Shown: positions 42,465-51,302 of the stretch, piece after piece | Layout of the letters: every line of letters begins with the position of its first letter | Position numbering within the stretch: position 1 is the stretch's first letter | From: Alphaproteobacteria bacterium HGW-Alphaproteobacteria-3 | GTDB taxonomy: Bacteria; Pseudomonadota; Alphaproteobacteria; Parvibaculales; Parvibaculaceae | NCBI GenBank assembly: GCA_002842875.1 | Contig: PHEF01000018.1 | Span: 1 to 54,621, forward strand | DNA length: 54,621 bases | Direction of reading: 5' to 3' | The notes under the pieces: generated by a model | The model's input: the letters and a program-made list of their open reading frames with translations, nothing else | What the model was told of the DNA's origin: nothing | Databases searched by the model: none | Position numbers and translations under genes: made by a program

Positions 42465-42778
42465 GTCTCAAACCAATCGATGCCACAACCGTTGAAAAAT
42501 GGCTGGAAGCAGGAGATACGGTCCTTGTCGATATTCGCGAGGCCGGGGAACATGCACAGGAGCATATTCCCGGTTCGCACCTCGTACCGCTTTCGGAGCT
42601 CGACAACCATGACCTCCGCAAGCTCGGAAAGAGGAAAGTCATCTTTCACTGCAAAGGCGGGATGCGAACGACGTCCAATGCCGGTCGTCTCGCCGCCGCC
42701 TGCGAGGGCGAACTCTTCGAGATGACGGGCGGTATCGAAGGCTGGAAAAAGGCGGGCCTTCCCGTGAAACAGGCCTAA
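42461..42778 (+). CDS. Single-domain rhodanese
   Basis: A 105-aa sulfurtransferase with VLVDIREAGEHAQEHIPGSHLVPL and an active-site loop HCKGGMRT (Cys, with Arg at position +5). It moves sulfane sulfur between thiols. The ATG overlaps the SqrR gene stop. Confidence 0.9.
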   Translation: MSLKPIDATTVEKWLEAGDTVLVDIREAGEHAQEHIPGSHLVPLSELDNHDLRKLGKRKVIFHCKGGMRTTSNAGRLAAACEGELFEMTGGIEGWKKAGLPVKQA

Positions 42779-42835
42779 GCGGAGGCGGCGCTCCCCGGAC
42801 CCCGGTTCACGACCGTTTCGTGCGCGGCGCTGTTT

Positions 42836-45800
42836 CTAGACGGCGCCGTTCTCTTTTTTGCGCTCGTCCCGGCGCTCAAATCCCCGGTTGTCGTCTCTCA
42901 GCAGAACATAAACGGCGGGTATGACGAGCAGCGTAAGCGCCGTCGATGACGCGAGGCCGAAAACGAGCGACAGGGCGAGCCCCTGAAAGATGGGGTCGGA
43001 GATGATGAAGACCGCGCCGATGATGGCGGCCGCCGCGGTCAACGCGATCGGTTTGAAGCGGATGGCCCCCGCTTCCAACAGTGCGTCCCGCAACGCATCT
43101 CCCTGGGCACGCCGATGCTGGATGAAATCCACGAGCAGGATCGAGTTTCTCACGATGATGCCGGCGAGGGCGATGAAGCCGATCATGGAGGTCGCGGTGA
43201 AGGCAGCGCCGAATGCCCAATGGCCGAGAACGATACCGATGAGCGTCAACGGCACCGGTATCAGGATAACAAGCGGTAGCTTGAATGAGCCAAACTGCGC
43301 GACAACCAGCAAATAGATGCCGAGTATCGCCACACCGAAGGCCGCACCCATGTCGCGAAAAGTGACGTAGGTCACTTCCCACTCGCCATCCCATAACAGC
43401 GTGACCCGCGACTCATCTTCCGGCTGCCCGTGGTAGCGGATTTCAGGCGGACCATCCTCACCCCAATCCATTTCCGCAATCGCCTTTTCCACGGCAAACA
43501 TACCGTAAATGGGTGCCTCGAAGCGGCCCGCGACCTCCGCCAACACCATTTCGGCGGGACGGCCGTCCCGCCGGTAGAGAGGGTAGGAGCCGGGTTCGGC
43601 CACCACGGTGACGACATCGCCGAGTTCGACGTTCTTGCCCTCTCGCACCGTTCCGCCCGCCGGGATCGGCGTCGAAAGAATGTGCTCGCCGATGGAAAGT
43701 GCGCTGCGGGGCAGCTTCACGACGATGTTGTAGGGGCGGGCGCCGTGACTGCGTTGCGAGTAGCCGATTTCGGCCCCTCCGATCACCGTGGCGATCGTAT
43801 CGTAGACGACCTGCTGCTCGACACCGTGGAACTCGAGCTTGTCCTGATCGATGAGAAAACGTTGCCGCGGCGCGGGCGCATAAAAGGAGTTGTCCACATC
43901 CTGGATGAAATCGACCGAGCGGAACGCCTCCTCGATTTTTCTCGCCGCGGCTCGCCTGGTTTCCTCGTCGGGCCCGTAGATTTCCGCGAGCAGTGTGGCG
44001 AGAACCGGGGGACCGGGGGGAACCTCGACGACGCGCAGAACGGTGCCTTGCGGCAAGGACAGCGATGCCAGCTCGGCCCGCACGGCGATGGCGAGGTCGT
44101 GACTCGCGCGCGAGCGTTCGTCCTTGGAGACGAAATTGACCTGGAGGTCGCCCTGCCGAGGGCTGTTGCGAAGGTAGTAGTGACGGACGAGGCCATTGAA
44201 GTTGAACGGCGCGGAGGTTCCGGCATAGAGCTGAATGGAGATGAGTTCGGGAATTGCCTTGAGCCTGTCCGCGGCGGCAAAGAGAACCCGCTGGGTATCT
44301 TCAAGGGTGGTCCCGTGCGGCATGTCGAGGACGACCTGCAACTCCGACTTGTTGTCGAAGGGCAGGAGCTTCACGGCGACGTCTCTCGTGAAAAAGAGCA
44401 GGCAGACGGCAAGCGTCGACACGCCAACGGCGATCAACAACCGCTTCGAATTCCGGCGGCCCGTCAGGACCGGCATTGCCATACGCCGATAAAGCCGGGC
44501 AAGCGCGCTGTCGTCCTCGTGGCCTTCGTCGGCCGCTCCGCCGCTTTCGAATCGGCGACGCGCGATCCGGTAGAGCAGCCAGGGCGTTATGATGACCGCC
44601 ACGAAGAACGAGAAGATCATCGCGAATGAGGCGTTCGCCGGGATCGGGCTCATATAGGGGCCCATCATGCCGCTCACGAACATCATCGGCAGAAGTGCCA
44701 CGATGATGGTCAGAGTGGCGATGATCGTCGGATTGCCCACTTCTGCGACGGCCTCGACGGCGCCCGACAGGAGGTCTTTCGTTCCTCTCATATGCCAGTG
44801 CCTGACGATGTTTTCGACGATGACGATGGCATCGTCCACGAGGATGCCGATGGAGAAAATGAGCGCGAAAAGGCTGACGCGATTGATCGTGTAGCCCATG
44901 AGCCACGACGCGAAGAGCGTGAGGAGGATGGTCGTCGGGATGACCACGAGAACGACGACGCCCTCGCGCCAGCCGATGGCCCAGGTGATGAGAACGACGA
45001 TGGAAACGGTTGCGAGGGCGAGGTGGAAGAGGAGTTCGTCCGCCTTCTCGGTGGCGGTCGCGCCATAATTCCGTGTGACCGCGACGTCGATGCCCGCCGG
45101 GATGAGGCGCTCCCGGATGGTTTCGAGGCGAGCGAGGAGGTCGTCCGCGACGACGACGGCATTCGCTCCCTTTCGTTTCGCGATTGCCACGGTGACGGCG
45201 GGGAGCCGGTGCAGGTCGCCTGCCGCCGTCTTCGTCAGGTTCCACGCCCGCGATTCGGTCTCCGCGGAGCCCACCACCACATCTGCGATATCCTTGACGT
45301 AAACCGGGCGTCCGTCGCGGGCGGTGAGGAGCAGGAGCCCGATGTCCGGCACGCCCTGAAGCGTCTCGCCGGCGACGACGATCGAGCTGACATTATCCTG
45401 CATGACGCGACCGACGACGAGCGAACGATTGGCGTTCTGGAGCTTGTCGACCACCTGATTGAGCGTTACCCCGTAGAGGGCAAGGCGCTCGGGGTCGGGC
45501 TCTATGCGAATCTGGTTCGGACTGCCGCCAACGATGTAGGTCAGGCCGACATCGTCGACCTTCATCAACTCGTGTTGCAGTTCCTGCGCGATCTGGCGAA
45601 GGCCGTTATCGCTCCAGCGATCAGCCGTCTCTGGCCGGGGCGAGAGCGTGAAGGCGACGATCGCAACGTCGTTGATGCCCCGTCCGACGATCAGGGGCTC
45701 GGGAATACCGTAAGGCAGATCGGAAATATTGGCTCGGATCTTCTCGTGAACGCGCAAAAGCGCCGTATCCTGATCCGTGCCGACCAGAAAACGTGCCGTC

Positions 45801-46087
45801 ACAAGGACGCGGTCGTCTTCCGTATTCGAGTAGACATGTTCGACACCGTCGATTCCCTTGACGATGTCTTCAAGGGGACGCGTGATGAGTTCGACCGCAT
45901 CTTCGGCGCGATAGCCTTTGGTGCTCACGATGATGTCGACCATCGGCACGCTGATCTGAGGTTCCTCTTCGCGCGGCAAGGCGAAGAGCGCGAGGGTGCC
46001 CACCAGCAAAGAGCCGATCAGCATCAAGGGGGTGAGGGGAGACGAAATGAAGGCGCGCGTCAGGGCGCCGGAGATTCCGATCTTCAC
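42836..46087 (-). CDS. RND-family efflux permease
   Basis: A 1083-aa inner-membrane pump with the RND layout of twelve helices and two large periplasmic loops. Visible are GISGALTRAFISSPLTPLMLIG at the N-terminus, the TM4 Asp pair in GILVDDAIVIVENI and the TM10-12 region. It is closest in style to MMPL/AcrB-type heavy-substrate pumps without selection clue. The adaptor gene overlaps by four bases. It lies convergent with the rhodanese gene and divergent from the DUF2892-sqr genes, so it may export a sulfur-related toxicant. Confidence 0.9.
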   Translation of the reverse strand: MKIGISGALTRAFISSPLTPLMLIGSLLVGTLALFALPREEEPQISVPMVDIIVSTKGYRAEDAVELITRPLEDIVKGIDGVEHVYSNTEDDRVLVTARFLVGTDQDTALLRVHEKIRANISDLPYGIPEPLIVGRGINDVAIVAFTLSPRPETADRWSDNGLRQIAQELQHELMKVDDVGLTYIVGGSPNQIRIEPDPERLALYGVTLNQVVDKLQNANRSLVVGRVMQDNVSSIVVAGETLQGVPDIGLLLLTARDGRPVYVKDIADVVVGSAETESRAWNLTKTAAGDLHRLPAVTVAIAKRKGANAVVVADDLLARLETIRERLIPAGIDVAVTRNYGATATEKADELLFHLALATVSIVVLITWAIGWREGVVVLVVIPTTILLTLFASWLMGYTINRVSLFALIFSIGILVDDAIVIVENIVRHWHMRGTKDLLSGAVEAVAEVGNPTIIATLTIIVALLPMMFVSGMMGPYMSPIPANASFAMIFSFFVAVIITPWLLYRIARRRFESGGAADEGHEDDSALARLYRRMAMPVLTGRRNSKRLLIAVGVSTLAVCLLFFTRDVAVKLLPFDNKSELQVVLDMPHGTTLEDTQRVLFAAADRLKAIPELISIQLYAGTSAPFNFNGLVRHYYLRNSPRQGDLQVNFVSKDERSRASHDLAIAVRAELASLSLPQGTVLRVVEVPPGPPVLATLLAEIYGPDEETRRAAARKIEEAFRSVDFIQDVDNSFYAPAPRQRFLIDQDKLEFHGVEQQVVYDTIATVIGGAEIGYSQRSHGARPYNIVVKLPRSALSIGEHILSTPIPAGGTVREGKNVELGDVVTVVAEPGSYPLYRRDGRPAEMVLAEVAGRFEAPIYGMFAVEKAIAEMDWGEDGPPEIRYHGQPEDESRVTLLWDGEWEVTYVTFRDMGAAFGVAILGIYLLVVAQFGSFKLPLVILIPVPLTLIGIVLGHWAFGAAFTATSMIGFIALAGIIVRNSILLVDFIQHRRAQGDALRDALLEAGAIRFKPIALTAAAAIIGAVFIISDPIFQGLALSLVFGLASSTALTLLVIPAVYVLLRDDNRGFERRDERKKENGAV

Positions 46088-47058
46088 GGCTTCACCACCA
46101 CGTCGCCGGGCCGCAGGCCGGAGAGAATTTCGATGCCGCCGTTCACGGCGAGGCCGGCCTGAATGACGACTTCCTCGCCGGAGTCGAGCTTTGCATAGCT
46201 CACGCCAAAGCGCCGGTAGACAAAGCCGTCTGGCAGGACCATTGCCTCTCGCTCTCCCGTCGCGACGAAGACCCGTGTACGTTCGCCGACAAAATAGTCG
46301 CCGAGGTTTTCAACGTCGACATCCGCAATGACGCGGCCTTGGTCGATCCGGGGGTAGACCGTTACCACCTTCCCGACCTTTGTCACCTCGTTCTCCGTGC
46401 CTGCCATGCCGCGCGCGCCGACAAGGATGTCGTCGCCGGTCTTCAGGAAACGCGCATGTCTTTCGGGAAGCTGCAGGCGAAGGATGTAGTTGTCGGTTGC
46501 CATTCTGGCGACGTTGTCGCCCGCCATGACGACGCTGCCCTCCTGAAGCAACACGTCCAGCACGCGCCCGGCGCCGGGGGCGAGAACGGCACCTTCGATC
46601 GATTGCTGTTCGATGACCTGCCGGTCGGACCGCAAGGCGCGCAAGTTCCTCTCGGCCACGTTGAAACGGGTGCGTGCCTGGTCGAGGGTTGCCTGCGAGA
46701 TGGTACCGGATTTTCTGAGGGCGGTGGCTCTGTCGTGGTCGATACGTGCCTGTTCGAACTCGGCCTCCTGCGCCTCGATCCGCGCCTCGACGGCCTTCAT
46801 TTGCAACATCAGCTTTTCGTCCACGACGACCGCGACGCTGTCGCCGGCTTTCACCTTGTCGCCTTCCCTTATGCCGATGGTGGAGATCGTTCCGGCGATG
46901 CGGGCCCTGGCAAAAAGTTCGTGCACCGGTTCCACCGTGGCGATGACGGCCTTCCGGTCATCGACCGTCGTCAACCGCACTTCTGCCGTCTCCGCTCGAA
47001 CCGGCACCACACCGGTTAGCGAAAACATTGCCGCGATGAGGAGAAGGCGAACCGTCAT
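46084..47058 (-). CDS. RND periplasmic adaptor protein
   Basis: A 324-aa membrane-fusion protein with a signal peptide (residues 1-22), a lipoyl-like beta domain, a coiled hairpin (about 75-145, EARIEAQEAEFEQARIDHDRATAL...) and a beta-barrel domain, the normal adaptor order. It partners the downstream pump. No outer-membrane channel gene is in the cluster. Confidence 0.9.
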   Translation of the reverse strand: MTVRLLLIAAMFSLTGVVPVRAETAEVRLTTVDDRKAVIATVEPVHELFARARIAGTISTIGIREGDKVKAGDSVAVVVDEKLMLQMKAVEARIEAQEAEFEQARIDHDRATALRKSGTISQATLDQARTRFNVAERNLRALRSDRQVIEQQSIEGAVLAPGAGRVLDVLLQEGSVVMAGDNVARMATDNYILRLQLPERHARFLKTGDDILVGARGMAGTENEVTKVGKVVTVYPRIDQGRVIADVDVENLGDYFVGERTRVFVATGEREAMVLPDGFVYRRFGVSYAKLDSGEEVVIQAGLAVNGGIEILSGLRPGDVVVKP

Positions 47059-47263
47059 GACGACCCCGGGTTGTTGCGTTGTCTTGACCAGAATATAACT
47101 CAGTGCTAATTTAGAAAAAACAAATATATCCTGCTTCCTCGATATTCAACCACCCTCCGGTACCCGGGGATTTGACCCAGATCATATTCCGGCAGGGCCG
47201 GTCGGCCCAGGATCGGGCAACGCAGATATCGAGCGGGCAGGCAACGAGCAAGGCAAAGGGAGA
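47059..47263. promoter_or_regulatory. Divergent promoter region of RND and DUF2892-sqr genes
   Basis: The 205-base gap has an AT-rich stretch at 47091-47130 suited to a promoter or regulator site, and an FNR-like dyad TTGAC-CCAG-ATCAT at 47172-47185. Neither is certain. AAAGGGAGA precedes the DUF2892 start. Confidence 0.35.
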
Positions 47264-47470
47264 ATGACAATGTCGATCGATCGCGCCGTCATGGCGTTTG
47301 CGGGTTTTGTCGTGTTGGTTAGTCTCGTGCTGAGCCAGGTTTACAGCACCTATTGGCTGCTGCTGGCGGCCTTCGTGGGGCTCAATCTGCTCCAGGCCTC
47401 TTTCACCGGCTTCTGTCCCGCGGCGATGATCTTCAAAAAGCTCGGCCTCAAGTCCGCCAGTGCCTTCTGA
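47264..47470 (+). CDS. DUF2892 membrane protein
   Basis: A 68-aa protein with two membrane helices and a GFCPAAMIFKKLGL tail, the DUF2892 pattern (also found in the C-terminal part of YgaP rhodanese). The tail Cys may take part in sulfur chemistry at the membrane. It sits directly before the sqr gene. Confidence 0.85.
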   Translation: MTMSIDRAVMAFAGFVVLVSLVLSQVYSTYWLLLAAFVGLNLLQASFTGFCPAAMIFKKLGLKSASAF

Positions 47471-47507
47471 GAACAAGGCTGCGGGTTCTTCCTGTCCGGA
47501 GAAGAAA

Positions 47508-48800
47508 ATGCGCAAGAAAATCGTCGTTCTGGGAGCGGGTATCGGTGGTACGTCAGCGGCTTATGAACTGCGTGAGGCGCTCGGCGCCGATGCCGGGATT
47601 ACCGTCGTTTCGGACACGCCATGGTTTCATTTCGTGCCGTCCAATCCCTGGGTCGCGGTCATGTGGCGCAAACCGGAGGATATCAAGATCCATCTTCCGG
47701 AGACCTTCGTGAAATTCGGCATTTCCTTCTCATCGGCAGGCGCGCGCCGGATACGTCCAGCGGAGAATGCCGTCGATCTCGGAGACGGCACCACGATCGG
47801 CTACGATTATCTCGTGATCGCGACAGGCCCGGAACTGGCATTCGACGAGATCGAGGGTTTCGGTCCAGCGAAACACAGTTCCTCGATCTGTCATGTCGAC
47901 CATGCGACCGATCTGGCGCGAAAGTGGGAGGCGTTCTGCGGCGATCCAGGGCCCGTGGTCGTAGGAGCGGTGCAGGGTGCGTCCTGTTTCGGCCCGGCCT
48001 ATGAATTCGCGCTGCTCATGAATACCGACCTGCGCAAGCGCCATATTCGCGACCGCGTTCCCATCACTTTTATCACCTCGGAGCCCTATATCGGTCACCT
48101 CGGCCTTGGCGGCGTTGGCGATACGAAGGGATTGCTGGAGTCGATCCTGCGCGACCGAGACATCAAATGGATCACGAATGCGCGCGTGGACCGGGTCGAT
48201 GCCGACAAGGTCGTCGTCAGCGAAATTGCCGGGGATGGCGGGGTGCGCAAGGTTCACGAACTGCCGTCACGTCTCAACATGATGATCCCGGCGTTCCGCG
48301 GGGTGCGCTGCCTGTTCGACGAAGACGGGAAGCCAATCGAGGGACTGGCCAATCCGCGAGGTTTCGTCCTGGTCGACCGGCACCAGCAGAACCCGCGCTA
48401 TCCCAACATCTACGGCATAGGCGTGTGTGTCGCGATTCCGCCGTTCGAGAGTACACCGGTGCCTGTCGGCGTGCCGAAGACGGGTTACATGATCGAATCG
48501 ATGGTGACGGCCGTCACGCAGAACATCCGCGAGGTCATCAATGGCCGCGAACCGAAGAAGGAGGCGACGTGGAACGCGGTTTGTCTCGCCGATTTCGGGA
48601 ATGACGGCGTTGCCTTCATCGCCTTGCCGCAAATCCCGCCGCGCAACGTCAACTGGGCGGGGCAGGGTTATTGGGTTCACCTCGCGAAGATCGCCTTCGA
48701 GAAATATTTTCTGCGAAAGGTCCGCAAGGGAAAGAGCGAACCGATATACGAGCGCATCGCCATGCGTTTTCTTGGCGTGAAGAAACTGCGGGGAGAGTAG
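47508..48800 (+). CDS. sqr: Sulfide:quinone oxidoreductase
   Basis: Membrane-associated FAD enzyme (430 aa) that oxidises sulfide and passes electrons to quinone. The FAD site is VVLGAGIGGTSAAYEL; YLVIATGPEL follows. Cys128, Cys160 and Cys359 are in places matching the three catalytic Cys of characterised SQR (128, 160 and 356 in Acidithiobacillus). A further Cys307 and Cys144 are present. ATG at 47508 has a GGAG site; a GTG start inside DUF2892 at 47460 is rejected. Confidence 0.92.
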   Translation: MRKKIVVLGAGIGGTSAAYELREALGADAGITVVSDTPWFHFVPSNPWVAVMWRKPEDIKIHLPETFVKFGISFSSAGARRIRPAENAVDLGDGTTIGYDYLVIATGPELAFDEIEGFGPAKHSSSICHVDHATDLARKWEAFCGDPGPVVVGAVQGASCFGPAYEFALLMNTDLRKRHIRDRVPITFITSEPYIGHLGLGGVGDTKGLLESILRDRDIKWITNARVDRVDADKVVVSEIAGDGGVRKVHELPSRLNMMIPAFRGVRCLFDEDGKPIEGLANPRGFVLVDRHQQNPRYPNIYGIGVCVAIPPFESTPVPVGVPKTGYMIESMVTAVTQNIREVINGREPKKEATWNAVCLADFGNDGVAFIALPQIPPRNVNWAGQGYWVHLAKIAFEKYFLRKVRKGKSEPIYERIAMRFLGVKKLRGE

Positions 48801-48814
48801 GCGGGGACGGCGGC

Positions 48815-49678
48815 TCAACCCGCCTGTTTGACCGGCGTCTTCATGTAGACGGCGCCGTTGCCCTCCGGTTCGGGAAGGTGACCCCCGCGGATGTTCACCT
48901 GGAGCGATGGATAAAGCAGGCGCGGCGTGCCGAGCTTGGCGTTCCGTTCTTCGCGGAGCTTCACGAAGTCCTCTTCGCTTACGCCTTCATGGACGTGCCT
49001 GTTCGATTTTCGCTGTTCTTCGACCGTCGATTCCCAGCGGTAGTCCTTGCGCGATTCCGGCAGGTAGTCGTGGCCGACAAAGACGCGGGTCTCGCCGGGC
49101 AAGGAGAGGATTTTCCGGATCGAGGCATAGAGCGTATGGGCATTGCCGCCAGGGAAGTCCGTACGCGCGGTGCCGTAGTCCGGCATGAAAAGCGTGTCGC
49201 CGATAAAGGCTGCGTTGCCGATCACATAAGTGACATCGGCGCCCGTGTGGCCCGGTGTGTGGATGACGCGCGCTTCCAGATTTCCAATCGGGAAGGTATC
49301 GCCATCGCGAAACAGGCGGTCGTAGGGCGTTCCATCCGCGGCGACGTAGGGCATGTCGAAGACGTTGCGCCAGTGGGACTGGATGTCGGAAATGCGTTCG
49401 CCGATGCCGGTCTTGCCGCCGAGCTTCTGTTGCAGGTAGGGCGTTGCGGTGAGGTGGTCGGCATGGGCATGTGTGTCGAGCACCCAATCGATCGTGAGGC
49501 CCTCCGCTTGCACAAAATCGACGACCTTGTCCGCGGATTTGTGGCTCAAAGCACCGGTCACGGGATCGTAGTCGGCCACACCGTCGATGATGGCCGCATG
49601 GCGCGTTTCGGGGTCCGCAACGACATAGGTGACGGTTGAGGTCGTTTCGTCGAAGAAAGCTTTCACTTCGGGGTTCAT
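48815..49678 (-). CDS. Metallo-beta-lactamase-fold persulfide dioxygenase-like (ETHE1/Blh) protein
   Basis: A 287-aa protein with the HxHxDH metal motif at His70-His75 (DTHAHADHLT), HTPGHT and the GDTLFMPDYGTAR segment. The family contains ETHE1 persulfide dioxygenases and the Blh protein of the bigR operon. It oxidises the sulfane sulfur made by SQR to sulfite. Convergent with sqr, so transcribed from its own promoter. ATG at 49678 (MNPEVKAFF). Confidence 0.88.
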   Translation of the reverse strand: MNPEVKAFFDETTSTVTYVVADPETRHAAIIDGVADYDPVTGALSHKSADKVVDFVQAEGLTIDWVLDTHAHADHLTATPYLQQKLGGKTGIGERISDIQSHWRNVFDMPYVAADGTPYDRLFRDGDTFPIGNLEARVIHTPGHTGADVTYVIGNAAFIGDTLFMPDYGTARTDFPGGNAHTLYASIRKILSLPGETRVFVGHDYLPESRKDYRWESTVEEQRKSNRHVHEGVSEEDFVKLREERNAKLGTPRLLYPSLQVNIRGGHLPEPEGNGAVYMKTPVKQAG

Positions 49679-49840
49679 GCGTCTCATCCCGGACAGTAGG
49701 TGTTGGACAGAATATCGGGGATAAAACCCAGAATTTGAGTGTGATATTGTGCCGCATTCCGGGAGGCGGCGACACAAAATTAGATTGTCTCCCTTGCTTT
49801 TTCAGGGGCAGGGGCCTTGTGCGGGCGGCGCGGCTTACCG

Positions 49841-50620
49841 ATGATCGCGGCCGTGAGCTATGACTTCAGACCAGAAGGGCCGGGCGGCGACCGCCTCGGG
49901 GCAGAAGGGGGCGAGGCGCCGGACAGGCAAGGCCTTGCGCCGCGGATTACCCGTGTCGTCGGGCAGGTGCTGATCCTGCTCTTTTTCGGGCCGGCCATCG
50001 CCATCCTTTTCTATGCGGTGGTGCCGCCGCCGGCGACGCCGCTGATGCTCATACGACTTGCGGAAGGTCATGACATTTCAAAGAGTTGGCGGCCGCTCTC
50101 CGAGATATCCCCGCACCTGCAACGCGCCGCGATCGCGGCCGAAGACGGCAAGTTCTGCCAGCATGGAGGCTTCGACTGGGAGGCCGTCGACACGGCGCTC
50201 GAACGCTACAAAAGGGGGGGATATCTGCTGGGTGCGAGCACCATCAGCATGCAGACATCCAAGAACCTTTTTCTGTGGCCAGGGCGGACCTTCATCCGCA
50301 AGGGGGGCGAGGCCTATATCACGGTCTGGCTGGAGGCGCTGCTCAGCAAGAAGCGGATTCTCGAGCTCTATCTCAACGTGATCGAATTCGGACCTGGCAT
50401 ATATGGGGTGGAGGCGGCCGCGCAGCACTATTACGGGGTGAGTGCGGCGCAGGTTTCGCCGATGCAGGCGGCGCAGCTCGTTTCGGTGCTGCCCAATCCG
50501 CTGGAATGGCGGCCGGGGACAAGGACGCGCGCGGCAACGATCGCGGCGCGCATGAATTCGGTGCAACTGGGGATAAACGGGCCCTGCGAGCGATCGACTG
50601 TCATCGAAATGTCATCGTAA
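49841..50620 (+). CDS. mtgA: Monofunctional peptidoglycan glycosyltransferase MtgA
   Basis: Polymerises lipid II glycan strands at the inner membrane (259 aa). One N-terminal helix (about 43-63), then GT51 motifs in order: EDGKFCQHGGFDWEAV, GASTISMQTSKNLFLW, RKGGEAYITVWLEALLSKKRILELYLNVIEFGPGIYG (split across helices). A GTG at 49853 is an alternative start. It is independent of the neighbours. Confidence 0.9.
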   Translation: MIAAVSYDFRPEGPGGDRLGAEGGEAPDRQGLAPRITRVVGQVLILLFFGPAIAILFYAVVPPPATPLMLIRLAEGHDISKSWRPLSEISPHLQRAAIAAEDGKFCQHGGFDWEAVDTALERYKRGGYLLGASTISMQTSKNLFLWPGRTFIRKGGEAYITVWLEALLSKKRILELYLNVIEFGPGIYGVEAAAQHYYGVSAAQVSPMQAAQLVSVLPNPLEWRPGTRTRAATIAARMNSVQLGINGPCERSTVIEMSS

Positions 50621-50724
50621 CGTCACAAATACATTCCGTATACGGATGATATTTTCTTTTCCCCGGTTTTGCCGCCGGTCGCGTGGATGGTTACCGGGGA
50701 TAAAGAAGTTGCGTCCCCCCGCCC

Positions 50725-50747
50725 CGAAATTCGCCGGGCGAATTTCG
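50725..50747. repeat. Perfect 23-base palindrome
   Basis: CGAAATTCGCC at 50725-50735 and GGCGAATTTCG at 50737-50747 are exact inverted copies around a single G. A second hairpin CCCTTCCC/GGGGAGGG follows (50750-50767). It lies between the ends of mtgA and the GMC small-subunit gene, on opposite strands, where a bidirectional terminator or REP-like element would sit. Confidence 0.65.
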
Positions 50748-50805
50748 ACCCTTCCCGAGGGGAGGGTGGGAGAGAGAGGACGGACACAGCGAAGAGGGGA
50801 CCGTG

Positions 50806-51294
50806 TCAGCCGTGAGCTTCCTCTTCGCCATGCGCCGGGTTCTTGCGCGCGATGAGCGCGGCGAGGGCGGCGAGGTTCGCTTCGGTTTCGGAGAGGTGCC
50901 ATTCGTCGATGGCGGTCATGCGGTTAGCCGCATAATCGGCGCGCACGGCTTGCGCGAGGACGCGATGGGTCTCCGCCTCGTCCATTTCCTCGTGCCAGCC
51001 ATGGAATTCGAGCGTCCGTGACAGGCGCGCCTCATAGACGGCGAGCGTTTCGCCGGGCGCTGACTTTTCGAACCAGACTTCACCCAGATGAGCCGCGCTT
51101 GCGGGATCGGCCAGGAGCTTCACGAAGCCGGGTGCGCGGCCGGCCGCCGTTTCGGGTTCCGCCAGGAAGAGGGCCGAGGGGACGGCGGCGGCGACGATAG
51201 CCGTTCCGGCGAGCACGAGAAGTGTGCGGCGGCTCACGCCCTCATGGTGGGCGTCGCCATGATGTTCCGTATCCTGATTTTCTTCGTGTTCCAT
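50806..51294 (-). CDS. GMC oxidoreductase small subunit (Tat-exported)
   Basis: A 162-aa protein with a twin-Arg signal VSRRTLLVLAG near residue 20 and a helical C-terminal domain, like subunit 3 of gluconate 2-dehydrogenase-type enzymes. Its gene follows the large GMC subunit after eight bases, the usual pairing; the small subunit escorts the large one through the Tat system. Confidence 0.75.
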   Translation of the reverse strand: MEHEENQDTEHHGDAHHEGVSRRTLLVLAGTAIVAAAVPSALFLAEPETAAGRAPGFVKLLADPASAAHLGEVWFEKSAPGETLAVYEARLSRTLEFHGWHEEMDEAETHRVLAQAVRADYAANRMTAIDEWHLSETEANLAALAALIARKNPAHGEEEAHG

Positions 51295-51302
51295 GGGTGG
51301 GC

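Noticed and set aside
44792..46162. 456-aa plus-strand frame opposite the RND permease
   Set aside because: Asp/Arg-rich shadow frame; the RND permease on the other strand has all family motifs.
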